This document shows positions 36,066 through 45,280 of a stretch of 64,000 nt of DNA, piece after piece (positions within the stretch are counted from its first letter, which is position 1; every line of letters starts with the position of its first letter). The position numbers and the translations under genes were made by a program. Below the pieces are notes generated by a model that ran no database searches, had not been told where the DNA came from, and saw only the letters and a program-made list of their open reading frames with translations. The stretch lies in the NCBI RefSeq assembly GCF_024347315.1, contig NZ_AP025461.1:1426001-1490000 (forward strand), given 5' to 3'. Source of the DNA: Vibrio atlanticus (GTDB lineage Bacteria; Pseudomonadota; Gammaproteobacteria; Enterobacterales; Vibrionaceae).

Positions 36066-36740
36066 ATGCTTAAGTTTTATTTTCACCATACACCCAACCC
36101 AATGAAGATCGCTCTGTTTTTGGAAGAGACAGGTCTAGATTTTGAACTCGTTCCTGTTGATACCTTAAAGGGTGAGCAGCACACTCCGGAATATCGTTTG
36201 ATTAACCCGAACGGTAAAACACCAGCCATTGAAGACGATGGGCAACGCGTGTTCGATTCAAACGCTATACTTTTGTACCTATCAGAGAAGACAGGCAAGC
36301 TTGGTGGTCAGCCAGAAGACAGAGCCGAACTGCTCTCTTGGATGATGTTTATCGCGAGCGGCCTTGGGCCTTATTCGGGTCAATCGGTACACTTCCGTCA
36401 TGCTGCTCCAGCAGGCTTAGACTACGCTGTGAACCGTTACCTACGTGAAGCGCAACGTCATTACGAAGTGTTAGAGAAGCATATGGAAGGCCGTGAATTT
36501 ATCGTCGGAAATGAGTACACCATTGCCGATGTATCCGCATGGGGTTGGATTGATAAAGCGCCTGTCGTGCTTGGTGAAGAAGGCCTAGAACCTTACCCGA
36601 ACTTGAAGCGTTGGTTTAACGCAATTAACACACGCCCAGCCGCACTGCGCGCCCGAGAAACCGGCAAAGACGTTGAATTTAAAACCGAACGTGATGAAGA
36701 AGCGAAACGAGCACTGTTTCCTTCGAATTATGCGAAGTAG
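36066..36740 (+). CDS. Glutathione S-transferase
   Basis: 224 residues. Thioredoxin-fold N-terminal domain ('FYFHHTPNPMKIALFLEETGL', cis-Pro in 'GKTPAIEDDGQRVFDSNAI') and a helical C-terminal domain ('YTIADVSAWGWIDKAP'). RBS AAGGAG is eight bases before the ATG. Ser/Thr/His in 'HHTPNP' could be the catalytic site. Upstream is a perfect palindrome, so expression is probably induced by a chemical signal. Confidence 0.9.
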   Translation: MLKFYFHHTPNPMKIALFLEETGLDFELVPVDTLKGEQHTPEYRLINPNGKTPAIEDDGQRVFDSNAILLYLSEKTGKLGGQPEDRAELLSWMMFIASGLGPYSGQSVHFRHAAPAGLDYAVNRYLREAQRHYEVLEKHMEGREFIVGNEYTIADVSAWGWIDKAPVVLGEEGLEPYPNLKRWFNAINTRPAALRARETGKDVEFKTERDEEAKRALFPSNYAK

Positions 36741-36762
36741 AAGTAGTGGAATCTGATAATAA

Positions 36763-36792
36763 GGCTCAGTAGTAATCTACTGGGCCACTTTT
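36763..36792 (+). terminator. GST terminator
   Basis: GGCTCAGTAG pairs with CTACTGGGCC (one mismatch) and is followed by ACTTTT. Confidence 0.75.
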
Positions 36793-37033
36793 CTTCACCT
36801 TGATTACTCCTCAGTAACCGTTCCATCCCTCCTAGTTCAAAACCTCCATCCTGATTCCATCCCCCTAACCTGCGTATTGAATAAGTAACCTCAAAGTCGT
36901 AAGTAACTGTTGCAAGTCATGAAATACAGATTTAGAGCTACTTGATATGAGATCATAATGATATTCTATTTATCATTAAAAATTTCATAGGCTTTGAAAC
37001 GAGCCTTTAAGTCGATCTAAGCGTGGTTTGTAT

Positions 37034-37261
37034 ATGATGGGCATCGAGCACGATGGAACTACATTCATTGTCGATAAAGAAGTTCACCAAGCAGTAAGCG
37101 GCACTTACCTAGTGGATATGGACGGCCTACTGTCTCTAAACGACATTCAGCGCTTACCAGGTAAGAAACTAGCGATCAGCTTTAACGGCTCAACTCTAAC
37201 AGTCGAAGAAGATGAAGTGAGAGTTGTCGGTAGAGTTGCTTTGGTTATGGAGAAGAAGTGA
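37034..37261 (+). CDS. S24/LexA-like repressor C-terminal fragment
   Basis: 75 residues from ATG at 37034 (a TTG at 37028 and ATG at 37037 are also in frame; a stop lies at 36995). 'GTYLVDMDGLLSLNDIQRLPG' and 'EDEVRVVGRVALVM' copy the end of phage-type S24 repressors, but the helix-turn-helix part is missing, and the catalytic Lys that sits in the 'VKRLQR' position is Asn/Asp here. It is a decayed repressor or a stand-alone small domain. Its TGA shares one base with the next ATG. Confidence 0.5.
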   Translation: MMGIEHDGTTFIVDKEVHQAVSGTYLVDMDGLLSLNDIQRLPGKKLAISFNGSTLTVEEDEVRVVGRVALVMEKK

Positions 37262-37755
37262 TGGATATCATCGATATCCTCCAACTCAGAAAGGAACATA
37301 TAGACAGGCTTTCAAGCACTAGCGGTTCGCAAGGTGAAAACTTAGCGATTCAAAAAAACCAACAGTGGGTTGAGAGGCCAAAAGCAAAAGAGCTTAATAA
37401 TTTACTAAGCCTGCTCTCTAAAAGTGGCATAAATATTAAACGAACAAGTTTTGATGCAATAGAGCTACCTGAAGATGTTTCTATTGATTTTGGTTGTTTA
37501 GATTCGATTAAAGCTAGCTTGCATCTAATGAACTTCATTGAGATAAAGACGCCAAACAAAGAGTCAGTTAAAGAGGACTTTACAGGTTACTTTTTTGCTT
37601 TCACTGAAGGTGAACTTCACGCAGCAGAACAACTGGGAGAACGCCATAAGGTCGCGCTGGTAAACAAAAGGACAAATAACATTGCTATGTCGTCTGTCCC
37701 TAAGTTATTAGCAAGAGCTAAGTCAATGAACTGGCAAGTTTCAATCCAATTGTAA
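37261..37755 (+). CDS. Unknown protein, possible PD-(D/E)XK fold
   Basis: 164 residues from ATG at 37261, coupled by TGATG to the fragment before it. The middle reads 'DFGCLDSIKASLHLMNFIEIKTPN', split here as Asp...'FIEIK'; Glu-Ile-Lys with an upstream Asp fits a PD-(D/E)XK active site, and 'HKVALVNKRTNN' is the type of strand that follows. This is a motif guess, not a recognised family. It converges with the methyltransferase operon, leaving only 6 bases between stops. Confidence 0.5.
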   Translation: MDIIDILQLRKEHIDRLSSTSGSQGENLAIQKNQQWVERPKAKELNNLLSLLSKSGINIKRTSFDAIELPEDVSIDFGCLDSIKASLHLMNFIEIKTPNKESVKEDFTGYFFAFTEGELHAAEQLGERHKVALVNKRTNNIAMSSVPKLLARAKSMNWQVSIQL

Positions 37756-37761
37756 ATAAAA

Positions 37762-38502
37762 TCAAACAATTAGATATGGATTTTCTTGCTGGGCATCTTT
37801 CCGCTTTTGAACATCAGAGACACCATTAGTTTGAAACTTCCAGTAATCGGCAATCTGGCCATAATAATCTTTCCACCAATGTTCATGTGAAGACTTAATA
37901 ATTGCTTGATATGTTGTATCTTCTCTGAAGTTCTGCCAAATTCGACGTTCAAAAAAATTGGTTAGCACCATGTCAAAAGCCAAAAACAAGTCAAGAGGAG
38001 GGTGTTGCAGCCTTGGAGCATCGAGTAAGACTAACTCTCCATAGTTTTCAGTATTCTCTTTTATTCTCCTTCCGCCATGATGGATGTGATACCTCGGATG
38101 AATAAAATTCGGTTGCCCTGTAGTGTGATGGTGAAAATCCAAGTGCCATGCTCCGCGAGCAATTTCACCGTCTTCAGTCAATGCTTCATAATCAATCTCA
38201 ACTAGAGCCTCTTTAACATTCCCATATTTGAAAGGCTGATTTGCGTCCATTTGAATATCTAAGTGAAGCTTAACTTCAAGTGAGTCGGCATCCCAATTAC
38301 CAGAAATAAACTGACCTTCAGACACATTGTCAAACTTTAAATCAATCAAACTGTACTTAAGCCCACTAGGAAAGTCTGAACGTTCCAATGTGCTCTTTAG
38401 TTGATAAAGAGGTCCTGTATCAGCCAAAATCTCATAGTCACTAGCTTCTATCAATTTTGTTAGATTACCAACGTTTTCTAGCAACTGAGGTTTACTCGCC
38501 AC
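37762..38502 (-). CDS. Histidine-rich protein of unknown function, methyltransferase operon
   Basis: 246 residues from a GTG start at 38502 with a strong GGAGG upstream. The middle carries a cluster 'AWHLDFHHHTTGQPNFIHP' and 'RYHIHHGGRRI', at least nine His within about 35 residues, suggesting metal binding or catalysis. 'PPLDLFLAFDMVLTNFF' follows. No signal peptide or membrane helix. The start overlaps the receiver gene by 11 bases. It is the last of four overlapping genes; family unknown, perhaps the effector. Confidence 0.65.
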   Translation of the reverse strand: MASKPQLLENVGNLTKLIEASDYEILADTGPLYQLKSTLERSDFPSGLKYSLIDLKFDNVSEGQFISGNWDADSLEVKLHLDIQMDANQPFKYGNVKEALVEIDYEALTEDGEIARGAWHLDFHHHTTGQPNFIHPRYHIHHGGRRIKENTENYGELVLLDAPRLQHPPLDLFLAFDMVLTNFFERRIWQNFREDTTYQAIIKSSHEHWWKDYYGQIADYWKFQTNGVSDVQKRKDAQQENPYLIV

Positions 38503-39676
38503 TTCTTGTTAACCTCCAGTATAAAGCTTTAACCTTCTTCTGGTGATCAGAATGCACCTTGTATTTAGCTCGATCGCACTCTCTATCATGAGTAGTCTGA
38601 GGGTCTAAATAAAGAGGTACTTCCCACGGCATCAGATCTGGTTTACTAACTAATAATGCATCCGCAGGGTCCAAGGGAGTATCAGATGCTATACAGTTAA
38701 CCCAAAATTTCTCACTTTGTTTTCCATTCTTATATTTGGGAGAAATCTCAACTAAATTATGTAGTCCGGTAAATACTTTAATTGCTTCAACTCTTTCACT
38801 AGCAGTTAAAGCACGTAAAACATTCTTATGTATATTATTGTCATACCACCAATCTTCGAGTCGCGAAAACCACCAACGTTCTTTTATTGATGCAAACACG
38901 CCTTGATACTTTGCTTCTTCTAACAATATTTTAAGAGACTCCCAGTCTGATGACTGTTCAATATCAATACCTAGCCGGGTTGCTAGCACCTTTTCGGTCA
39001 CCAGCATTCCGCTACTTCGTACTAAAGAATTTAAAATAAGAGAAATTAACGTATGTGGGTCGTGTATCTTTGCGTTGACATGCTCGATAAATCGTTTATC
39101 TGAGTATTTAAAAGCCTTACTATCCCATCGTAATAATGGTTCCAATAAGCGTTCTATGTTTTTTTCTCTACTAACTCGAGGTTGAACTTCATTATTTGCT
39201 ATATGATAAGCATCAGCCAACCCTAAAAGAATATGGCTTGCTTGATGGGCAAATCGTTCACATTTCGAGACAGCTGTTTTCCCCAAAGTGAAATCAAATA
39301 AGTTATGAGCACTTTCGTCTTTATTAAAATATTGAACAAATACTTCTTCATTAGATAATAAAACAATTGGCGCATGTGGGACATGACCTCCGATCATTTC
39401 AGTTCTAAGGTTCTGTGCTAATGAAGTACCCCAATATCCTGCTACTTCCTCTCGCTCATTAGCAGCATCAAGTCTTTGGTCAATAATAAACCCATCAAAC
39501 TTACCCTCCAAGAATATACTTTGAACTTCTTTCATAGGACGGGTTTGAATATGAGTTATACTCAGATTAGAATCAGAGTGGTACTCGAGCTCAGCAATTA
39601 GTTCTTCTAAGTCGCTCGTTTTATCATCATCGATATAAAGATAGTTAATAGACATCTTCTGGAATCTCACGTTCAT
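38492..39676 (-). CDS. Receiver-domain protein with large novel C-terminal region
   Basis: 394 residues. Residues 10-130 form a receiver: acid pair 'YIDDD' (16-18), phospho-acceptor candidate D66 in 'GFIIDQRLD', then 'PIVLLSNEEVF'. The remaining 260 residues are helical with no recognised output domain and no HTH. An internal ATG at 39655 ('MSINYLYIDDD') is an alternative start. Overlaps the GHKL gene by 32 bases. It most likely receives phosphate from that protein. Confidence 0.75.
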   Translation of the reverse strand: MNVRFQKMSINYLYIDDDKTSDLEELIAELEYHSDSNLSITHIQTRPMKEVQSIFLEGKFDGFIIDQRLDAANEREEVAGYWGTSLAQNLRTEMIGGHVPHAPIVLLSNEEVFVQYFNKDESAHNLFDFTLGKTAVSKCERFAHQASHILLGLADAYHIANNEVQPRVSREKNIERLLEPLLRWDSKAFKYSDKRFIEHVNAKIHDPHTLISLILNSLVRSSGMLVTEKVLATRLGIDIEQSSDWESLKILLEEAKYQGVFASIKERWWFSRLEDWWYDNNIHKNVLRALTASERVEAIKVFTGLHNLVEISPKYKNGKQSEKFWVNCIASDTPLDPADALLVSKPDLMPWEVPLYLDPQTTHDRECDRAKYKVHSDHQKKVKALYWRLTRSGE

Positions 39677-41978
39677 TTGCTCTAGGAATAACTACTTGAA
39701 TACAAGTACTGTATTTTTCTGTTGGTTCAACAACACTTATCTCTCCATCAAAACCATCAACAATTTCTTGTGTTATAGTTAAACCGAGTCCCATCCCTTT
39801 CATCTGAATATCTTCATTTACATATGCCCCACCGGAAAGTTCAGTCGTAAATAGAGGGTTAAATACTTTACCCCAATTTTCCGGAGGAATACCATCACCA
39901 TTGTCCTCAAAGCGTAAAACATGATCATCTTCTGTAGAGGTAAGAGTCAGTTTTAATTTTCCTTGAGGTCTATTACATCGAATTATAGCCTTACAAGCAT
40001 TTGTAAACAAATTCATAAGGACTGAGGATATTTCAGAAATATGGATCGCTTTCGTCCAGAAGTCATCGCCAGCAAAGTCAGTTACTAATTGATATGACCG
40101 ACGCTTTAAAGACGGCTCCATAGCCGAAAAAAATGCTTTAACGACTTCTCTTAATTCTAGTGGCTCTTTGACTCTATTTGAATTATTCTGGATCGTACTT
40201 GTAAAAAAGTCAGAATATGAAACAAGCATTTTAATATTTGAGTCAATTTTCGTTGCTGACTTCAATGCTGGTGCATTGTCCGAAACCGCTCTTTTTAACT
40301 GTTTACCATTTAGCGTCAACGCATTTAGATATAGTTGAATTTCATGAGTAAACTCCGCTATTGCTAACCCTGTAGATGAGAGGACCCTATACATATTCTT
40401 CTCATCAATTAGTTCTCTAATTAGTTTTTGTTGTTCTTCAAATGTTTCTTTTAAAGTATCTGCTGTTGCTTTATCGATACCAGAGGTTGGTAGCGAGGAT
40501 GGCTCGGAGAATAAATCAAATGTGGATTGATTTTCATCAATATCAGGCGAGTCTACAGAACTATCTAAACCAGAAATCACACTAGTTAGTTGCTCATTTG
40601 TTGCTTCTAATTTTTCTTCTGTTGTAGGAGGTTTAGGTTTAAAGCCTTGCTGACTCGATGTTACTTTTTTACCACGAGCAGAAGCAATACGCCGTACAGC
40701 ACTTGTTATAACTTCATATGCAGTTACTCGCAGCTCTTCAAAATGAGCATTTTCAATTAAGCCTTCACGAGATGATGTTTCATCAAATAACTTACCATCG
40801 ATATTTACAATATCAATACTTCCAACGAAGTTTGTATTAGAGTGTGGTGGTAGAATTTTGCGTCGACGAACTGAGTCATCGAGTCCTAGCCAATCATCGT
40901 ATCGACTACCATACGGAGCTACATAAAACCCATTCCTATATAGCTTGATTCCACCATTTTCATTAGTATATGAACTTAGGTGCTTTCTTGAACTTGATCT
41001 CGATAATGTGAAATAGTGAGCGCTGAACCTAAAGTTAGCTTGTTGAAGAGCTTTGCTTCTTATTTCGGGAAGGGGGAATGAATCTTCAAGTTTAGCATCT
41101 TTAATACCTTTAATAGTTACTTGAATCTTACCTTCATTTGTTATTTCTGCAGAGATAAGAGCATCAGCCTCGCTCAAAAACTCGGTATCATCACTCTTAA
41201 ACTCAAGTAGCTCCCCAGAAATTGGCACGAGCGTATAAAAACGAGGTTTGAAGCCAGGGTCAATAACACCTGACGGTAAAGCTTGTGGGGCACTCTTTAC
41301 AACTGCACTAATATACTTAAAAGTCGTAGAGTGATTAAGTTCATTCCATACTTCTCTAGTATTGGATATTTCTAGCTTTGTACCCTTTTCAAAACCATGA
41401 TCTTCCCAACTTTCTCTAATTGAATTAGAAATCGAAAGTAGATTGGATTTTGCTTGATAACTCTTCCAATCTATATCAATTATCAAGTACGGACACTCTA
41501 TTGATGTTCGAGTAATAATTCTTAAATTATGTCCAATTTTCTGAGCAGAAAATCGTCCAATACCTTTCCGGCCAGCTCTGGCTCGTTTGTAGGTAGGGGA
41601 TACAGGATAGTCTTCTTTTTCAGACGTACTAATAGTCATAAAGCCTTTAATTAAAGCTTCTTTACTCATCCCATTACCATTATCTAAAATAGTAATCTTC
41701 CCGCCAATATGTTCAGTACGTTCAAAAATCACATCAACTGTCGTAGCTTCAGCATCATAAGCATTTTTAATCAGCTCACTAAGAGCAGTTGTCTTTTTTG
41801 CCACCAACTGCTCACCAAGACGCTTAACAAGGTTTCCATCAACAGTAAAGCGCACGTTATCTTCATCATGTACAGACAATTGGGATGCAACATCTAAAAT
41901 TTTGCCATAGTCTAACGCTGAATCATCGCTTTCAACTAACTTAGCCAACTCTTTCCTGAGCTCTGATTTATTACTCAT
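39645..41978 (-). CDS. Double GHKL ATPase: MORC-like N-terminus and histidine-kinase C-terminus
   Basis: 777 residues. N-terminal Bergerat fold: 'ELIKNAYDA' (68-76), 'DNGNGM' (99-104), 'GRKGIGRFS' (136-144); 'LYRNGFYVAPYG' near 346 is the following S5-like domain, as in paraMORC proteins. C-terminal kinase: H-box 'EFTHEI' with His545, N-box 'LMNLFTNACKAI' (654-665), G1 'EDNGDGIP' (691-698), 'NPLFTT', G2 'KGMGLGL' (727-733). Two complete ATPase sets in one chain. ATG overlaps the methyltransferase stop by 8 bases. Confidence 0.82.
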   Translation of the reverse strand: MSNKSELRKELAKLVESDDSALDYGKILDVASQLSVHDEDNVRFTVDGNLVKRLGEQLVAKKTTALSELIKNAYDAEATTVDVIFERTEHIGGKITILDNGNGMSKEALIKGFMTISTSEKEDYPVSPTYKRARAGRKGIGRFSAQKIGHNLRIITRTSIECPYLIIDIDWKSYQAKSNLLSISNSIRESWEDHGFEKGTKLEISNTREVWNELNHSTTFKYISAVVKSAPQALPSGVIDPGFKPRFYTLVPISGELLEFKSDDTEFLSEADALISAEITNEGKIQVTIKGIKDAKLEDSFPLPEIRSKALQQANFRFSAHYFTLSRSSSRKHLSSYTNENGGIKLYRNGFYVAPYGSRYDDWLGLDDSVRRRKILPPHSNTNFVGSIDIVNIDGKLFDETSSREGLIENAHFEELRVTAYEVITSAVRRIASARGKKVTSSQQGFKPKPPTTEEKLEATNEQLTSVISGLDSSVDSPDIDENQSTFDLFSEPSSLPTSGIDKATADTLKETFEEQQKLIRELIDEKNMYRVLSSTGLAIAEFTHEIQLYLNALTLNGKQLKRAVSDNAPALKSATKIDSNIKMLVSYSDFFTSTIQNNSNRVKEPLELREVVKAFFSAMEPSLKRRSYQLVTDFAGDDFWTKAIHISEISSVLMNLFTNACKAIIRCNRPQGKLKLTLTSTEDDHVLRFEDNGDGIPPENWGKVFNPLFTTELSGGAYVNEDIQMKGMGLGLTITQEIVDGFDGEISVVEPTEKYSTCIQVVIPRANEREIPEDVY

Positions 41979-43653
41979 TGTAGCTTTTAACTCCCTTATA
42001 GCGCTCTTTTCTCAAGAAATGAGCACCCTTAATCAACTGTTCACACTGCTCTTTAGTTACAAGATTACTTTTTATAAGAATGTTATCGACAATAGCCGTA
42101 ACCTCATCCATTGAATTTTTTTTGATATATATTTCTATTTCGGGAACAGCTCGTTTAAATTCACTTACACATTCATCCGTTAACAGGATCTCTATTTTTC
42201 GACCTGCACTTGGCTCTATCTTCAGCACGCCGGAACTGTATGCTCGCCCTTCTAATTCAGCAGAAAGTTGTGAATAGCTAGAAAGTAGCGACACTGCAAT
42301 AGCTAATTTTTCATCTGCACCCATTTTCTTATCATGAAAAAATATTTTATGTATTGAGTTAGTGCAGTTAATCTTTCCTTGGTTGATCACCATTCTTGGG
42401 CCAAGGTGAATCATATAAGACATAAACGCGTCGGAGATTATATTGTCATCAGGAGCAAACCAATGAGGTCGCTTTTTAAAAGTGCGATTATCTTCAATCT
42501 CTTTAGCTGTGATCTGTGACAAGTACTGACTTACAGGACTAGATGTGTCCTGCATTTGTTCTGGCGTTGCATGTACCAAGTAAGCTCGTTTATTGTTTTT
42601 TTGGATGGCTCGTTGTCTTAGAACAGAATGTTTCACTCCAATAAATGAGGGGAAACGGCCTACTACTGGCCTCAAGCATTCTTCTGGAAGGTTGTATTTA
42701 TCTACTGTTTTTTTGTCGATGATAAAGTACTTGTTGGCACCAGTAACCATACCTATTTTTATGTCTAAGTACTGGCTAAGTGGATGTGCGTATCTTTTTG
42801 AAGATAAAGATTCATACACTTCTTTTACACATTGGGGCAGTAGATCAAGCTTATACTTTCCGAAGTTAAAAGCTGTGTTTGTAACATCTTCAGTCAGACT
42901 CAACGTTAACTCTTCTAATGTATCAACGTAATCGACAGAAACACCGCCATTGTTGATTTTAGCTGAGCTAAAACCATCAGCAATAAGAATAATTGATGTT
43001 TCTTTAGCCCCTTCGCTTCTAAAAAAGCGCTCTGCTAATTTAATAAGCTTTACGCTCTTGAAGTGCTTCTGATGGATTTCAATGAGGTTCTTAGCATAGT
43101 CAGCATGTAGCAAGCTACTTGGTAAAACCCAAGCAACTCGACCGCCTTCTTTAATAAATGACAGGCTATGTAACAGGAAAAATGCCCATAAGCTTGCATT
43201 ACGCCCCATAGTTACGTCAGAGAAAGGAGAGGCTTGCAAAATTTTGTCACAAGACTCACGCTGCTCTTTTGTCATATTGTGCATTGAAACATAAGGAGGA
43301 TTGCCAAGCACAACATCAAATTTGTTCGTCAAAAAATCTTCAGGTTGAACTGAAATAAAGTCACTTTTGATAAAGCGCTTTTTTGTATCAACAACACGCC
43401 CAAATTTCTGACTTAAAATATCAAAAGCGTGTTTATCTATATCAACACCATAAAGTTGTTGATCTGGAGAGCCACAGTTTATGGCCTGCAATCGTTTGAT
43501 ACAGCTATCGAAAAAACCACACCCTCCAAAACTAGGCTCTAAAATTGTTTCTTCTGGTCTTGTTATCGCCCAATCTACAAGAATTTGGCTTAGCTCGGGT
43601 GGTGTATAGTAAGCTCCAAGCTCTCTTTTCTTAGGCAATGAGTGCGGATTCAT
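41971..43653 (-). CDS. Adenine-type DNA methyltransferase (Eco57I/TaqI-like)
   Basis: 560 residues. Motif X 'GAYYTP' (13-18), motif I 'LEPSFGGCG' (38-46), motif IV 'NPPYV' (118-122) in the gamma-class order of N6-adenine methyltransferases. The C-terminal half ('IKIGMVTGANKYFII', 'LRPVVGRFP') looks like a TaqI-type target-recognition region. I see no nuclease motif inside it. RBS AAGGA before the ATG. First gene of a four-gene overlapping operon, on an AT-rich background unlike the neighbours. Confidence 0.82.
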   Translation of the reverse strand: MNPHSLPKKRELGAYYTPPELSQILVDWAITRPEETILEPSFGGCGFFDSCIKRLQAINCGSPDQQLYGVDIDKHAFDILSQKFGRVVDTKKRFIKSDFISVQPEDFLTNKFDVVLGNPPYVSMHNMTKEQRESCDKILQASPFSDVTMGRNASLWAFFLLHSLSFIKEGGRVAWVLPSSLLHADYAKNLIEIHQKHFKSVKLIKLAERFFRSEGAKETSIILIADGFSSAKINNGGVSVDYVDTLEELTLSLTEDVTNTAFNFGKYKLDLLPQCVKEVYESLSSKRYAHPLSQYLDIKIGMVTGANKYFIIDKKTVDKYNLPEECLRPVVGRFPSFIGVKHSVLRQRAIQKNNKRAYLVHATPEQMQDTSSPVSQYLSQITAKEIEDNRTFKKRPHWFAPDDNIISDAFMSYMIHLGPRMVINQGKINCTNSIHKIFFHDKKMGADEKLAIAVSLLSSYSQLSAELEGRAYSSGVLKIEPSAGRKIEILLTDECVSEFKRAVPEIEIYIKKNSMDEVTAIVDNILIKSNLVTKEQCEQLIKGAHFLRKERYKGVKSYNE

Positions 43654-44089
43654 TTTTGTTTTTCCTTTACGAACTGGGCTATCCCAAATTCTAATGTTAC
43701 GCTCATTTTACCTTATATCTTCAACAACTTGAACATATTCCCCATTAATAACTCGAGAACAAAATTAAAACAAAGCAATAAAAAACAACAACTTAAAGCA
43801 TATGTATTTGAATAAAATTTAAAAACAATAAATCATTACTCGATACACAGCCCCATTTACCACATCAAAACAACCCAAACACATTGTTTTTCCCATCTTG
43901 TTCAAGGCCTTTAATCTGATGGTGCTTGGGCTCTCCACCAAACAATAAAATATATAACTTCCGGTCTTGATACGTCCCCACTACATAGTGGTCTTTTTGT
44001 ATCACGACTCGATAATTTCGGCTTCCCATCGGGAAGCCAGTACTTAATAACATCCATGTAAAATCCAAATGGTTCAGACGTAAATCCCC
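43654..44089. other. AT-rich gap between methyltransferase and guaC
   Basis: Must hold the methyltransferase operon promoter; a TAAAAT occurs about 75 bases before the ATG without a convincing -35. An 87-codon frame at 43865-44128 runs through the guaC terminator and is probably chance. Confidence 0.4.
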
Positions 44090-44119
44090 AAAAAAAAGAG
44101 CCGCTAAAAAGCGACTCTT
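44090..44119 (-). terminator. guaC terminator
   Basis: On the minus strand GAGTCGC-loop-GCGGCTC (one G-U pair) followed by eight T, about 30 bases after the guaC stop. Confidence 0.85.
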
Positions 44120-44148
44120 GATTTTCAAACTATTCGAACTCGTTCAGA

Positions 44149-45192
44149 TTACTCTTTACCGAATACGTTGTTCTCTTGCTCTTGCACACGGATGAAAGTC
44201 GTACGCTTAGTTAGCTCTTTAAGCTTTGCTGCGCCTACGTATGTACAAGTTGAACGTACACCACCAAGGATGTCAGAAATCGTGTAATGAACAGAACCAC
44301 GGTATGGAAGTAAAACAGTTTTACCTTCCGCAGCACGGTACTTAGCAACACCACCTGAGTGCTTGTCCATAGCCGACTGTGAAGACATGCCGTAGAACTT
44401 CATGTATTGCTTACCGTCTTGCTCTACTACTTCACCGCCTGACTCAGAGTGACCTGCTAGCATGCCGCCTAGCATTACGAAGTCAGCACCGCCGCCGAAC
44501 GCTTTAGATACGTCACCCGCACATGAACAGCCACCGTCACCGATGATCATGCCGCCAAGGCCGTGTGCCGCGTCGCCACACTCGATGATTGCAGAAAGTT
44601 GAGGGTAACCTACGCCTGTTTTAACACGTGTAGTACAAACTGAACCAGGGCCGATACCAACCTTAACAATGTCTGCGCCAGCTAGGATTAGCTCTTCAAC
44701 CATGTCACCCGTTACAACGTTACCCGCTGAGATAACTTTAGTCGGGAATTCAGCACGTACTTTCTGTACGAACTCAACAAGGTGCTCTGAGTAGCCGTTA
44801 GCGATATCAATACAGATAAATACAAACTCTTCGCTAAGCGCCATGATCTTCTTAACTTTCTCGAACTCAGCTTCAGATGTACCTGTTGATACAAAAACGT
44901 TGTTCAGAGTTTTCTTGTCTGCTGTTTTAGCAAACTCAGCCCACTGCTCTACTGTGTAGTGCTTGTGTACTGCAGTCATAACACCGTGCTCTGCTAGAGC
45001 AGCTGCCATTTCAAAGCTTGCTACCGAATCCATGTTCGCTGCAATTACTGGAGTACCAGACCATTGACGACCGCTATGCTTGAATGTAAAATCGCGGGTT
45101 AATTCAACTTGAGAACGGCTTTTAAGGGTAGAACGCTTCGGACGGAAGAGTACATCTTTGAAACCTAACTTAAGTTCTTGTTCGATACGCAT
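44149..45192 (-). CDS. guaC: GMP reductase
   Basis: Converts GMP to IMP with NADPH. 347 residues, the usual length. '[20 protein letters not shown]', '[12 protein letters not shown]', the catalytic Cys loop '[11 protein letters not shown]' and '[20 protein letters not shown]' are diagnostic. RBS AAGGA. The mRNA leader begins with a terminator-like hairpin followed by a second hairpin with the same loop. Confidence 0.95.
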   Translation of the reverse strand: MRIEQELKLGFKDVLFRPKRSTLKSRSQVELTRDFTFKHSGRQWSGTPVIAANMDSVASFEMAAALAEHGVMTAVHKHYTVEQWAEFAKTADKKTLNNVFVSTGTSEAEFEKVKKIMALSEEFVFICIDIANGYSEHLVEFVQKVRAEFPTKVISAGNVVTGDMVEELILAGADIVKVGIGPGSVCTTRVKTGVGYPQLSAIIECGDAAHGLGGMIIGDGGCSCAGDVSKAFGGGADFVMLGGMLAGHSESGGEVVEQDGKQYMKFYGMSSQSAMDKHSGGVAKYRAAEGKTVLLPYRGSVHYTISDILGGVRSTCTYVGAAKLKELTKRTTFIRVQEQENNVFGKE

Positions 45193-45240
45193 GGTGTTTT
45201 CCTTGATTCATAAAATTATGTGTCTCTCGCGAAATGCGTA

Positions 45241-45266
45241 GTAAAACCGTTGGCAGACGAGTTTAC
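45241..45266 (-). promoter_or_regulatory. Second hairpin of guaC leader
   Basis: Outer stem GTAAA/TTTAC and inner stem CGT/ACG around the loop TGGCAG (plus-strand reading). It shares the 12-mer CGTTGGCAGACG (45248-45259) with the first hairpin. Confidence 0.6.
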
Positions 45267-45280
45267 TTTTCTTCGGACAC

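Noticed and set aside
41971..43653. Type IIG fused restriction-methylase
   Set aside because: No nuclease motif seen at the N-terminus; the chain begins with motif X of the methyltransferase.
43865..44128. 87-codon minus-strand frame after guaC
   Set aside because: Its start lies inside the guaC terminator and much of its N-terminus is encoded by the hairpin; a decayed gene remains possible.
36800..44150. Complete prophage or integrative element
   Set aside because: No integrase, structural or replication gene, and no clear flanking repeat; only one repressor fragment.
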